Shown here: positions 1 through 8,777 of the stretch, piece after piece
How positions within the stretch are numbered: the first letter of the stretch is position 1
How the letters are laid out: each line of letters begins with the position of its first letter
Source: JAAYDI01 sp052034005
Lineage (GTDB): Bacteria > Planctomycetota > Planctomycetia > Pirellulales > Pirellulaceae
Assembly (NCBI GenBank): GCA_052034005.1
Contig: JBPOJB010000031.1
Coordinates: forward strand, 15,643-79,642
Reading direction: 5' to 3'
DNA: 64,000 nt
The notes under the pieces: generated by a model
Seen by the model: the letters and a program-made list of their open reading frames with translations, nothing else
The model's database searches: none
What the model was told of the DNA's origin: nothing
Translations under genes and position numbers: made by a program

Positions 1-216
1 TATGTCTGTAGCAAGTGCCGACATGAGTTTGAGGCGTTGGTGCGTGGTGACGAGCAACCGGAATGTCCGAAATGCGGGGCTCGGAAGCTGAACAAGCTCT
101 TGAGCGCGCCGGTGGCCCACATGGCCGGCAGCTCGTCGGCGCCCTCCTGCGGCATGGACCACTGTCCGGGACGCGGCAGCGGCGGTGAGTGCGAGTTCGG
201 GTCCTGCGGGATGTGA
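1..216 (+). CDS. FmdB-family zinc ribbon protein (5' end missing)
   Basis: The reading frame is open from base 1 and stops with TGA at 214-216, so the start lies outside the window. The visible 71 residues contain two CxxC knuckles, CSKC near the start and CPKC about 19 residues later, which form the small zinc ribbon of the FmdB/CxxC_CXXC_SSSS family. This is followed by a Ser-rich stretch and a Cys-containing tail (CGMDHC, CEFGSCGM). Members are about 70-110 residues long, so only a few residues are probably missing. The molecular role of this family is not firmly known. The gene converges on the minus-strand gene at 372-1754, with a strong hairpin between them. Confidence 0.8.
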   Translation, partial: YVCSKCRHEFEALVRGDEQPECPKCGARKLNKLLSAPVAHMAGSSSAPSCGMDHCPGRGSGGECEFGSCGM

Positions 217-273
217 GGCGGACGGTCCAGCCGGGGCTTGAGCGACGCGGACATCGCGCGCCGGCAAGAAAGC

Positions 274-313
274 ACAGAACGGCGGGGCACTTGCGTGCCG
301 ACCGCCGTTCTGT
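274..313. terminator. Bidirectional hairpin terminator candidate
   Basis: A perfect 12-bp inverted repeat (ACAGAACGGCGG at 274-285, CCGCCGTTCTGT at 302-313) encloses a further 5-bp stem (GGCAC at 286-290, GTGCC at 295-299) with a TTGC loop. It lies between two convergent genes, so it could end transcription from both sides. There is no long T tract. Confidence 0.6.
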
Positions 314-371
314 CGAGCCAATCGCTCCCGAGCTGCATGAATTGATGTAATGGACCGGGACCGGAAGGGGC

Positions 372-1754
372 TCAGGGGATGAGGGCAATCCCGCCGACCC
401 AGGCGCCCGCCTCCCACAACGCGCCTCGCACGCTCAACGGTACGGGCGGCACGAGCCACGGTGCACAACTGCCCGGCCGATAGTAACCCAACGGGTATTG
501 GCATTCCCAGGGCGGGTTGATGCCCGCTTGGTAGGGCAAAGCCGCCAGGTTCAGGAAGAAGTGGGCGCCCGAAAGGACCGGCTGGGCGAAGTGCCCCGTG
601 GTGTGGCCGTAACGCTCCAGCTGCGGCTCCTCGAAGTACAACGGCTTGTGGCAGACCCCGGTGGCCTTCCAGGTCAAGGTGCTGGGGAGCCAGTCCCGCC
701 CCGCGTACATTTCGTCACCGAGCGTGCATTCGGTGGGGATCCGCCACCAGGAGGCGACAAAACAGAGATCGTCGTCCGACAGGTCGTCCCACGGGACTTT
801 CACGACCCGGTTGTCCTGGTCCAGGACCAGCAGGCGTCTGTACTGCATGCCGGTCAGCCGGCCGGTGGCCATCTCCCGGCCCTGGCGGTCGCGGTAGGTG
901 CGCACCGGCACCTGAGCCAGATCCAGGTTCCGCTCCGAGCGCGCGCCCAACGGGTCACCCTCGTCTACGATCAGGCCGGGCGTGATGTCCAGCGAGATCT
1001 TGGAGATCGCGTTGTGTTGCCACTGGTGGCGGGCTTCATCGCACTTCTGCTCGTCCTTGCAGCAATCCCGTTCGTTGTAGACGCGATCGCAGGGTTGCTT
1101 GCCGGACGCGCCGGCCGGCTCGGGCAGGAGTTGCACTTGCGGCCTGGGTACCGGATCGTCCTCCGCCTCAGAGGGCGACATACCGTCGCGCGGCCGGGCT
1201 GGCGCGGGTGCCAGGCTCGGCTGCCCCGCGCGAGGCTTCTCCGGCTCCGGCTCCTGCAGCAGCACGGCCAAGGCCAGCGGCTGATCGCGCTCGGTGAAGG
1301 TCAGTTCCCGAGGCGGCGTCCGCGGCGGCTCGTCGGCCTCCCACGGCTCCTTGGCCGCGTCCGGCACACGATAGGGGATCGCCGAGGCGGCCGCGGGTGC
1401 GGGCGGCATCCGATCCGGCGGGCTTGTCACCGTCGACACCGTGACGATCTCGGCCGGCCGGTCCGGCCCGTCCGACGAGACGCGGGCCTGCACGACGCCG
1501 CTGGTGCGCCAACGCAGCACGGTGCCGGGGCTCTGGTCGGTTGTCCCCCGGCCCGTTTCCCGCCACGCGATCGGCTGGGCCAGGGTCAGGCTGTGCTGGG
1601 CGGTGACGCGCTCCGACGATTGGCTCGGCGACCGCCAGCGCAGTTGATCCGGGGATTGGGTTGTTTGTTGGGCGTGCAGGAAGGGACCCGTCAGGGCAGT
1701 CAGGACGCCGAGCCCGGCGAGGGAGATCCACCGCACCAGGCGCCCGGCCCACAC
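372..1754 (-). CDS. Secreted planctomycete protein of unknown function
   Basis: I place the start at the GTG at 1754, 10 bases after the guaB stop, because it gives a clean signal peptide: WAGRLVR, a hydrophobic stretch, and a cleavage site after LHA. The product is then 460 residues. An upstream in-frame extension would overlap guaB and lacks signal character. The middle is Pro/Ala/Glu-rich and low in complexity. The C-terminal third is well structured, rich in Trp, Tyr and Cys, and ends in a GxNPPWECQYPLGYYRPGSCAP-like signature, which I recognise as recurrent in planctomycete hypothetical proteins. There is also a CDRVYNERDCCKDEQKC stretch. It probably forms a transcription unit with guaB. 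No enzymatic motif is visible and the function is unknown. Confidence 0.75.
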   Translation of the reverse strand: MWAGRLVRWISLAGLGVLTALTGPFLHAQQTTQSPDQLRWRSPSQSSERVTAQHSLTLAQPIAWRETGRGTTDQSPGTVLRWRTSGVVQARVSSDGPDRPAEIVTVSTVTSPPDRMPPAPAAASAIPYRVPDAAKEPWEADEPPRTPPRELTFTERDQPLALAVLLQEPEPEKPRAGQPSLAPAPARPRDGMSPSEAEDDPVPRPQVQLLPEPAGASGKQPCDRVYNERDCCKDEQKCDEARHQWQHNAISKISLDITPGLIVDEGDPLGARSERNLDLAQVPVRTYRDRQGREMATGRLTGMQYRRLLVLDQDNRVVKVPWDDLSDDDLCFVASWWRIPTECTLGDEMYAGRDWLPSTLTWKATGVCHKPLYFEEPQLERYGHTTGHFAQPVLSGAHFFLNLAALPYQAGINPPWECQYPLGYYRPGSCAPWLVPPVPLSVRGALWEAGAWVGGIALIP

Positions 1755-1764
1755 CGGGCGGCGG

Positions 1765-3261
1765 TCAGTTGAGGTCGCCGCCAACGTGGTACTCGGGACT
1801 GTAGTTGGGAGATTCCTGGGTGATCGCAATGTCATGGGGATGACTCTCTCGGACACTTGCCGGCGAGACCCGGATGAATCTCGCTTCCGTGCGTAATGCC
1901 TCGATGGTCCGCGTGCCACAGTAGCCCATGCCGGCACGTAGACCACCTACCAGCTGGTAGACGTAGTCGTCCAGCGGCCCCTTGAACGGGACCCGACCCT
2001 CGACGCCCTCCGGCACCAGCTTTCCATTATCGAGGTGTTTTCCAGTACTATCCGCCTGCCGATACCGCTCGGCGCCCCCCTTGACCATCGCTCCGAGCGA
2101 GCCCATTCCGCGGTACACCTTGAACGTGCGCCCTTGGTACAGAATGGTGCGGCCCGGACTCTCCGCTAACCCGGCAAACAGGCCGCCGATCATGACACAA
2201 TGGGCACCGGCGGCGATCGCCTTGGTAATGTCTCCTGAGTACCGAATCCCTCCATCGGCTACAATGGGCACTCCCGCCCGTTGGGCTACCTGCGCCGCCT
2301 CGTAGATCGCCGTTACTTGCGGGACGCCGACCCCGGAGATCACACGAGTCGTGCAGATCGAGCCGGGCCCGATGCCCACTTTGACTGCGTCAGCTCCGGC
2401 GGCCAACAGATCGCCGCATCCCTCCCTGGTTGCCACGTTCCCCGCGATGACGTCAATGTCCCACCGCTGCTTGATCTCGCGGACCGTCTCGAGCACATTA
2501 GCCGAATGGCCATGCGCGCTGTCCACGACCAGCACGTCAACGCCTTTGTCAATCAGGCTTTGCGCTCGGTCGAAGTCGAACACTCCCACCGCCGCGCCCA
2601 CCCGCAGCCGGCCCAGCTGGTCCTTGCAGGCCTGGGGGAACCGTTTCATCATGTCAATGTCTTTGATCGTGATGAGTCCGGTCAGTTTGTATGATTCGTC
2701 AACCAGCAAAAGTTTCTCCACCCTTTTTGCCGTTAAAATTCGCTCAGCTTGCTCAAGCGTTACACTCCCCTTGGCAGTCACCAGATTCTCGTGCGTCATG
2801 ACCTCGGAAATCGGCCGGTGGGCGTCCTCCAGGAAGCGCAGGTCGCGGCGCGTCAGGATGCCCACGAGCCGACCATCGGGCATCGTGATCGGGATGCCCG
2901 AGACGTTGTGGATTTCCATCAATTCGAGCGCGCGAAAGACGGGCTCGTCGGGGGGGAGGGTCACCGGGTCGATGATGATCCCGTTGGCGCTGCGTTTGAC
3001 CTTGTAGACCTCCTCGGTCTGGGCCTCGATCGACAGGTTCTTGTGGATCACCCCCAGGCCGCCCGCTTTGGCCAAGGCGATCGCCATGGCCGATTCGGTG
3101 ACCGTGTCCATGGGGGAGCTGACCAGCGGGATGTTCAACGTGATGCGGCGGGTCAAACGCGTCGACACGTCGACTTGGGAGGGCACCACGTCGCTGTAGG
3201 CCGGCTGGAGCAGGACGTCATCGAAGGTGATGGCAGCAGGTTGAACGATTTTCTCGTCCAT
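1765..3261 (-). CDS. guaB: IMP dehydrogenase
   Basis: Oxidises IMP to XMP with NAD+, the committed step of guanine nucleotide synthesis in the cytoplasm. The 498-residue length is normal. The N-terminus has the family signature ITFDDVLLQP. Two CBS domains lie at about residues 95-205, inserted in the TIM barrel. The catalytic loop GPGSICTTRV carries the nucleophilic Cys303, followed by the flap region with YRGMGSLGAM and the Arg-rich C-terminal part. It starts at ATG 3261. The secreted protein downstream begins only 10 bases after its stop. A TATAAA hexamer at 3316-3321 on the minus strand could be a -10 box, but I see no good -35 box. Confidence 0.97.
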   Translation of the reverse strand: MDEKIVQPAAITFDDVLLQPAYSDVVPSQVDVSTRLTRRITLNIPLVSSPMDTVTESAMAIALAKAGGLGVIHKNLSIEAQTEEVYKVKRSANGIIIDPVTLPPDEPVFRALELMEIHNVSGIPITMPDGRLVGILTRRDLRFLEDAHRPISEVMTHENLVTAKGSVTLEQAERILTAKRVEKLLLVDESYKLTGLITIKDIDMMKRFPQACKDQLGRLRVGAAVGVFDFDRAQSLIDKGVDVLVVDSAHGHSANVLETVREIKQRWDIDVIAGNVATREGCGDLLAAGADAVKVGIGPGSICTTRVISGVGVPQVTAIYEAAQVAQRAGVPIVADGGIRYSGDITKAIAAGAHCVMIGGLFAGLAESPGRTILYQGRTFKVYRGMGSLGAMVKGGAERYRQADSTGKHLDNGKLVPEGVEGRVPFKGPLDDYVYQLVGGLRAGMGYCGTRTIEALRTEARFIRVSPASVRESHPHDIAITQESPNYSPEYHVGGDLN

Positions 3262-3358
3262 GGTCTCTTGAGCCGCTCATGTGAGGAGTGAGAGAAGGAG
3301 ACTGAAAGGGCACATTTTATACACGCGGCGCGTGCCCGCACTACCCCCGGCGCCACCT

Positions 3359-4174
3359 TCAGCGTGCCCGGTCGCGACGCGGGAACAGGCGCAGCGGCCG
3401 CCCGCCGTACCCCACCAGTTCGAGCTCTTTGCGGGCGACCAGCACGCCGTTGGCGTCGTGCTCTTCGGTCGTCTGAGAGACCAATTCGCCGGGAACGTCC
3501 GGACAGTTCACCTCGCGAATCGTGATGGTCTTGTCCCGCATCTTGATGACCGTCGTGGTCGACCAGGTGCACTTCGCCTCGCCCAGAATGTCAGCCATGC
3601 TGTTCAAGACGGTCACCGTCGTAATCGTCTCGCTCTCCGTGGCCTGGGTGATCCGATCGACCGTCGTGGTGACGCGTTTGAGCACCTGGGGAACCGTGTC
3701 CTTGCAGAAGAAGATCGTGTTGGTCTCCTGCTGATTGCCCGCGACGCTCTTGTAACTGATCATCTGGGTGGCATAGGCCTTGCCGTTGATCGTGACCTGC
3801 TGCTCGCCGACCACCTCAGATTCGCCGACCGCCGGCGCCACATCGCGCTCGATGGTCTGGTCCACGGCAGGCGAGCCGTCTCCGCCGATCTCCAAGATCG
3901 ACGAGACACATAAGGCATACGAGTGCGGCCCCACCCGAGTGACGCGCGTACGGGCCAAGGTGCTCGACTGCAAGACCTCGCCGTTCTTCCGCATCACGTA
4001 CTTCCGCACCCGCACTTCTTTCCACGCACGCAGCCCAAAGCGCGACCACGCATGCGTCTCCACGGTGGGCAGCCAGTCGGCAGCCTGACCCCGCGCCTGC
4101 GGAAAGTCCGTGCATATCACGGCCGCCGAGAGCAAGGCAGTCCACAGAACTGTTCGATTAACCCGCCGATGCAT
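3359..4174 (-). CDS. Secreted protein of unknown function
   Basis: A 271-residue protein starting at ATG 4174 with an N-terminal signal peptide (RRVNR followed by a hydrophobic segment, predicted cleavage after ARG). The mature part is beta-rich and dominated by Thr/Val stretches such as a TESETITTVTV run, a pattern typical of secreted beta-sandwich proteins. It contains four Cys in the mature region. I recognise no domain. It lies upstream of guaB on the same strand with a 97-bp gap, and an AT-rich segment near 3313-3321 suggests guaB has its own promoter. The tail is Arg-rich. Confidence 0.65.
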   Translation of the reverse strand: MHRRVNRTVLWTALLSAAVICTDFPQARGQAADWLPTVETHAWSRFGLRAWKEVRVRKYVMRKNGEVLQSSTLARTRVTRVGPHSYALCVSSILEIGGDGSPAVDQTIERDVAPAVGESEVVGEQQVTINGKAYATQMISYKSVAGNQQETNTIFFCKDTVPQVLKRVTTTVDRITQATESETITTVTVLNSMADILGEAKCTWSTTTVIKMRDKTITIREVNCPDVPGELVSQTTEEHDANGVLVARKELELVGYGGRPLRLFPRRDRAR

Positions 4175-4407
4175 GATCGAACGTTGAGATCATGAGGTGA
4201 GGGATTGAGGATTGAGTCTCGAGCAACTTTAACACAGTATGCCAAGTTGCCCCGCTTGTGCACCACCCGTGAGGGCAGGATGGTGGCATCTTCCGGTGGG
4301 TTGGGCAGGCGGATGGTTTCCGGTTCATGGGCGATTTGCGAATGCGCGGTCTCGGATTTCAGCGGGGAGGGGCGGGCCGGACGAGGTTGTCCGGACGCGG
4401 CGCGGCC

Positions 4408-5811
4408 CTACGGGGGCGTCTCGGTGGTGCCGAGCGCCTGGATGGCTTTCACCAGCAGGCTATCCTGGTGGGCGAACACGGTGCGGAGGTCCAGCAGGAG
4501 CCGGTCTTCCTGGATGCGGCCGCAGACGGCCGGATGTCCTTTGCGGAGTCGGGTTGCCAGGCTATCGACGCTTTCGCGGGCCGGCGTGAGGGCGACGCAC
4601 CAGGTCGGGATCTGTTGCGTGGGCACGGATCCGCCGCCGAGGAACGTGGTGCCGGCCGTAGGCTCAGCGGAGGCGATCGTATCGCAGGCGGCCAGTTGGG
4701 GTGCGAGGCGTTCGGCCCGGTTCTTGAGGTTATCGGTGGAGGTCGTCAGGAGAGTCAGGAGCGGGACGCGCTGTTCGACGGTTTCGGGGTCCTTGTACAG
4801 TCGGAGGGTGGCGGCCAATGCGGCGAGCGTGATCTTATCGACGCGTAGCGCGCGGGCCAGCGGGTGCCGGTTGATCGTGTCGATCAAGGCCCGTTTGCCG
4901 ACGATGATACCGCACTGGGGTCCGCCGAGCAGTTTATCGCCGCTGAACAGGACGACATCCGCGCCGCACCGGATGCTCTCCTGCGGGCGTGGTTCTCCGG
5001 TGATGCCGCAGCGGGTGAAATCCCACAGGGCGCCGGAGCCGATGTCGTCGATCACCAGCCGGTGTTCCTGGTGGCCCAGCGCGACGATCTCGGGCAAGGG
5101 GGTCGCTTCGCTGAACCCCTGCACCACGTAGTTGCTGGCGTGCACGTGCATCAGCGCGGCCGTGGCGTCGCTGATCGCGGCCCGGTAGTCGGCGATCCGG
5201 GTCTTGTTTGTCGTGCCCACTTCGCGCAGGATCGCGCCGCTGGCCTGCATCACGTCCGGCAGCCGGTAGCTGCCGCCGATCTCGACGAGTTGTCCGCGCG
5301 ACACGACGACCTCGCGTCCGTGGGCCAGCGCGGCCAAGGTGAGCAGCGTCGCGCCGGCATTATTGTTCACAACGGCTGCGGCCTCGGCGCCGGTCAGCTG
5401 CAGCAGCAGCCGCTCGACGGCCACGCTCCGCTGGGAGCGTTCGCCGGTGGCCAGATCGAGTTCGAGGCTCGCATAGTCGCGGGCCACGTCGACGATCGCG
5501 GCGATCGCTTCCTCGGCCAGCGGAGCGCGGCCGAGGCCGGTGTGCAGCAGGATACCGGTCGCGTTGATCACGGGGCGCAGCGCCGGACGCTCCTCACGCA
5601 CGATCCACTGGGCGATCCGTTCGGCCAATTCGCCGGCGGCCGGCAGCTTGATCTCGGACGCCGCCGACTGGACTTCCGTGCGCAGGTTGTCCAGGAAGTC
5701 GCGTACGCCGTTGAGCACGACGCTGCGGCTGGCGCGCTCCATGAGTTTGCGCAGGGCGGGGCTTTCGAGCAGTTCGTTCACGGGCGGGATATTGCGCAGG
5801 ACATTAGCCAT
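4408..5811 (-). CDS. selA: L-seryl-tRNA(Sec) selenium transferase
   Basis: A PLP enzyme that converts Ser-tRNA(Sec) to Sec-tRNA(Sec) using selenophosphate. The 467 residues match the family length. Characteristic segments are RPVINATGILLHTGLGRAPL near residue 80, the VVNNNAGATLL pocket, the VIDDIGSGAL Asp motif and the PLP-binding lysine in FSGDKLLGGPQCG. The N-terminal domain that contacts the tRNA (IPPVNELLESPALRKLM) is present. The gene starts 18 bases after the selB stop, so the pair is translated from one message. Together with selC at 19981 this is most of the bacterial Sec pathway; selD is not seen in the window. Confidence 0.97.
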   Translation of the reverse strand: MANVLRNIPPVNELLESPALRKLMERASRSVVLNGVRDFLDNLRTEVQSAASEIKLPAAGELAERIAQWIVREERPALRPVINATGILLHTGLGRAPLAEEAIAAIVDVARDYASLELDLATGERSQRSVAVERLLLQLTGAEAAAVVNNNAGATLLTLAALAHGREVVVSRGQLVEIGGSYRLPDVMQASGAILREVGTTNKTRIADYRAAISDATAALMHVHASNYVVQGFSEATPLPEIVALGHQEHRLVIDDIGSGALWDFTRCGITGEPRPQESIRCGADVVLFSGDKLLGGPQCGIIVGKRALIDTINRHPLARALRVDKITLAALAATLRLYKDPETVEQRVPLLTLLTTSTDNLKNRAERLAPQLAACDTIASAEPTAGTTFLGGGSVPTQQIPTWCVALTPARESVDSLATRLRKGHPAVCGRIQEDRLLLDLRTVFAHQDSLLVKAIQALGTTETPP

Positions 5812-5829
5812 GGGTACGACAAGCCTCCC

Positions 5830-7752
5830 TTATGCCAGGAACCGGACGTCGCCATCGCGCCGGGTGAAACCGATGCGATCGAGGTACTCACAGTACGGCA
5901 CGGCGTACTTGCGCGACGTATTCAGGATTTCGCGGATCTGACTGACCGTCAAGCCTCTCCCGTCGGCCAGTGCGGCGGCCAGCTGTTGGCGGATCGCCTG
6001 ATCGACGTCGGTGTGCAGGAAGAAATCGGCGGTGATGGCGACCAGTTGGCCGTTGGCGGCGGCCAGGGCGACCAGTTGCGGCACGGCCGCCTGGCTCCGC
6101 GTGGCCTGTTGTTGCAGTTGCGCCACGCTCGGCGCCTCGAGCCCCGCCTGCCGGTAGTCGGCCACGAGCTGGGCGAGCAGCTTGCGCTCGCTCTGCGACA
6201 GCTTGGGGCCGTGCCCTTCCAGCGCCACATCCTGGGCGGTCAGCCGGATCCGGCCGGCCTGTTCCAGCACGCTCAACGCCAGGTTGAACAGGGCGTCCTC
6301 CAGATGCCCGAATCCTTGGCGCAGCTGGTGGCGGGGCAGCGACAGCCGCAGCGGATGCGCCTGATGCAGTCTCTCCAGGAACCGCTCGATGCGGGTCACG
6401 AGTTGGTCCAGGACATCGCGGTGGAAGCGGAGCAGCCGGGTGGGCGAGACGGCCACCTCGCACAGCGTCCCCTGGGCCAACAACGCCTCATACGCGGCCT
6501 GCGGGTCGGCGATCCCGGCCGTCCGCGCCAGGTCCTGCGGCTGCCAGTTGGACAGGCCCGCGAAATACAGGGCCGCGGCGGCGCGCTCCAACGGCGTGCC
6601 GGATTGCAGAGTCCTGAGCCGCGCCAGGGCGTCCGGCTCGTGGCGCGCCAGCCGTTGGGCGTCCGGCACCAGCACCTGGCCGCCGCCGATCGTCTGCACG
6701 GGCGATTCACGGCGAATCACCAGCGGCTGCCCCCAGGTCGTCACCGCGGGCTCGGTCAGGTGGAGTTGTGCCAGCGCAACCTGCCGAGCGCCGAGTGATT
6801 CGGCGTCCAACAGCACGAGGGTGCCCAGCAGCTCCGCGGTGCCCACATGCACGCGCACACGCGTGCCATTGCGGATCGGGCGCGCGACTCCGTCCACCGC
6901 ACGCAGCTGCACGCTCAGCAGCCGGCTGGGCCGCAGATGCCCGGGCGTGGACAGCTCCTGACCGCGCTGGATCGCGCCGTGATGGACGCCCGCCAGGTTG
7001 ATGGCCGCCCGCTGGCCCCGATGGACCTCCTGCGCCGGCCGGTCGTGGTTCTGCACGCCGCGGACACGGACCTTCCCGCCGCCCGGCTCGATGCACAGCT
7101 CGTCGCCCACCCGCGCACTGCCGCTCGTCACGCTCCCGGTTACCACGGTGCCGTGGCCGGCGATCGTGAATGCCCGGTCGATCGCCATCCGGAATGGAGT
7201 GCCGGCCGCGTCGGCCGGACGCAGCCGGGCCGCCTGCTGCGCCGCCCGCTCCAACTCGCCGCGCAGCGCCTCGATCCCCTGCCCCGTGACCACGCTGGTG
7301 CGCACCAGCGGCGCCGATTCGAGGAACGAGCCGCGCACGAACGCGCGGATCTCTTCCTCCACCAGGTCGACCCAGGCCGGCTCGACCAGGTCGCACTTGG
7401 TCAGGGCCATGACGCCCGCACGCAAGTGCAACAACCGGAGGATGTCGAAGTGCTCGAGCGTCTGGGGCTTGAGCGAATCGTCCGCGGCGATGACCAGCAA
7501 CGCCAGGTCGATGCCCGTCGCGCCCGCCAGCATGTTCCGCACGAACCGCTCGTGCCCCGGCACGTCCACGATACCCAGCCGGTAGGGCCCGACACACAGC
7601 TCGGCGAACCCCAGGTCGATCGTGATGCCGCGCCGCTTCTCGTCCGGCAAGCGGTCGGTGTCCACGCCGGTCAGCGCGCCGATCAAGGAGGTCTTGCCGT
7701 GGTCGATGTGCCCAGCCGTTCCGAGGATCAAGTCGGTCGTCATGCCGGGCAT
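5830..7752 (-). CDS. selB: Selenocysteine-specific elongation factor SelB
   Basis: The GTPase that delivers Sec-tRNA(Sec) to ribosomes stalled at UGA next to a SECIS element. The G1 motif GHIDHGKTS is at the N-terminus, followed by DEKRRGITIDLGF (G2), DVPGHERF (G3) and TKCD (G4). EF-Tu-like beta-barrel domains 2 and 3 follow, and then the C-terminal winged-helix repeats that bind SECIS; the last contains RKYAVPYCEYLDRIGFTRRDGD. The 640-residue length fits the family. A second ATG at 7743 would give a start three residues shorter and closer to that of other SelB proteins; neither start has a clear Shine-Dalgarno sequence. It is the upstream gene of selB-selA. Confidence 0.96.
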   Translation of the reverse strand: MPGMTTDLILGTAGHIDHGKTSLIGALTGVDTDRLPDEKRRGITIDLGFAELCVGPYRLGIVDVPGHERFVRNMLAGATGIDLALLVIAADDSLKPQTLEHFDILRLLHLRAGVMALTKCDLVEPAWVDLVEEEIRAFVRGSFLESAPLVRTSVVTGQGIEALRGELERAAQQAARLRPADAAGTPFRMAIDRAFTIAGHGTVVTGSVTSGSARVGDELCIEPGGGKVRVRGVQNHDRPAQEVHRGQRAAINLAGVHHGAIQRGQELSTPGHLRPSRLLSVQLRAVDGVARPIRNGTRVRVHVGTAELLGTLVLLDAESLGARQVALAQLHLTEPAVTTWGQPLVIRRESPVQTIGGGQVLVPDAQRLARHEPDALARLRTLQSGTPLERAAAALYFAGLSNWQPQDLARTAGIADPQAAYEALLAQGTLCEVAVSPTRLLRFHRDVLDQLVTRIERFLERLHQAHPLRLSLPRHQLRQGFGHLEDALFNLALSVLEQAGRIRLTAQDVALEGHGPKLSQSERKLLAQLVADYRQAGLEAPSVAQLQQQATRSQAAVPQLVALAAANGQLVAITADFFLHTDVDQAIRQQLAAALADGRGLTVSQIREILNTSRKYAVPYCEYLDRIGFTRRDGDVRFLA

Positions 7753-7833
7753 TGTAGGGCAGCGCGTGCGGGTTGCACAACGCGCGCCGTCGCAAGGTCC
7801 GCCAGGTCCCAGGGCGCGGCCGACGCGCGCGGC

Positions 7834-8295
7834 TTACGGACCCGGCCGGTCCTGCCCGATGAAATCGCTGACCGAGTTGAGCTTCTTAGCCGGTTCGCGC
7901 TGCGGGAGTATGGCCTTGTACCAGGGCGTGTGGTTGGTCTTGCTCCGGGACGATGCGGGGCGCGTGGTCGGCTTCTTCGTGTTCTTGCTCCAGGGCATCA
8001 GCACGTCCTTCGTCTTGCCGAACGCGTCCTTGGTGCCCTGGTTCAGTTTCGTGAGCATCGAAGGTTCCGCGGAACGCTTAGGGCTCCGCGAACTCGATCC
8101 CCAGCTCGGTACGGGCAGCTTGGGAAACCCACGGCTGTGGCTGTCATCCGAGACGGACGCGTGAGCACGCTTGCTGGTGGCCGACTTCTTGAATGGAACG
8201 AGCTTCGAGAGACTCCAATTCTCTGTGGCGCCCGAGCTGCTGACGATCGACAACACGATCAGGCCGGCCACCACGATCCCACATGGCCTACGCAC
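7834..8295 (-). CDS. Small basic protein with signal-like N-terminus, unknown function
   Basis: I take the GTG at 8295 as the start because a strong ribosome-binding site (GACAGGAGAGG) lies just upstream. The N-terminus RRPCGIVVAGLIVLSIVSSSGA is signal-like. The mature region is Lys/Ser-rich and low in complexity, with the segments TKDVLMPWSKN and VSDFIGQDRP near the end. I associate this kind of protein (a TKDVLMPW-like motif and a terminal SDFxxQ.RP) with planctomycetes, but I know of no function. An extension upstream of the GTG would be Arg/Pro-rich and is unlikely to be translated. It stands on the minus strand, 81 bases from the selB start. Confidence 0.7.
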   Translation of the reverse strand: MRRPCGIVVAGLIVLSIVSSSGATENWSLSKLVPFKKSATSKRAHASVSDDSHSRGFPKLPVPSWGSSSRSPKRSAEPSMLTKLNQGTKDAFGKTKDVLMPWSKNTKKPTTRPASSRSKTNHTPWYKAILPQREPAKKLNSVSDFIGQDRPGP

Positions 8296-8777
8296 GGTAC
8301 CTCTCCTGTCGGACTGAAAGGGGTTTCGGTATGGCTGCTGTCTTGGCTGCACCAACGCGCCGGAGCCCGGCACCGCACGGGGTCGGACCGCGAGCGCGTG
8401 GCCTTTTGCTCAATGAGGGCGGGAGTGTCTCACAACCGCGCCGCGACGTCCAGGTCAGTTTGGTGGGTTGGCCGTCGGTCCGTCGGTCGGTCGGTCGGTC
8501 GGTAATGTGGCGGGCGGCGAGCCGCTTGGGGGGGCATCGCGGTCCGGTTGATCCGATCGGTCCGCCGGGGCAGCGTCCCGCCGCGGCCGGGAACCGCCCC
8601 ATCTTGAAGCCGGCCGACCTCCGACGGCGCATTGTGAACCAGCGGGGATTGCCGTAGCATTGAGCAGGTTCCAAGCGCCATCCAGGCGGAGGTGGCGGCG
8701 CGGACCAAGCGGGGGGGCGGGCTTCGCAGTTCGTGGTTATCAGTCCGGCGGATTCGTTGTACGGCAGGGACCGGCAA
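8296..8777. other. Divergent intergenic region between 7834-8295 and proC
   Basis: This 482-base stretch separates two divergent genes. It holds a short tandem tetranucleotide run (8482-8503) and no convincing coding region; the open frames across it are Arg/Pro-rich and typical of GC-rich noise. Promoters for both flanking genes should lie here, but I could not pick out convincing hexamers. Confidence 0.5.
8482..8503. repeat. GTCG tetranucleotide tandem repeat
   Basis: Five consecutive GTCG units plus a partial unit (22 bases), preceded by one imperfect copy at 8474-8480. It is non-coding, in the proC upstream region. Such tracts can vary in length by slippage. Confidence 0.85.
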
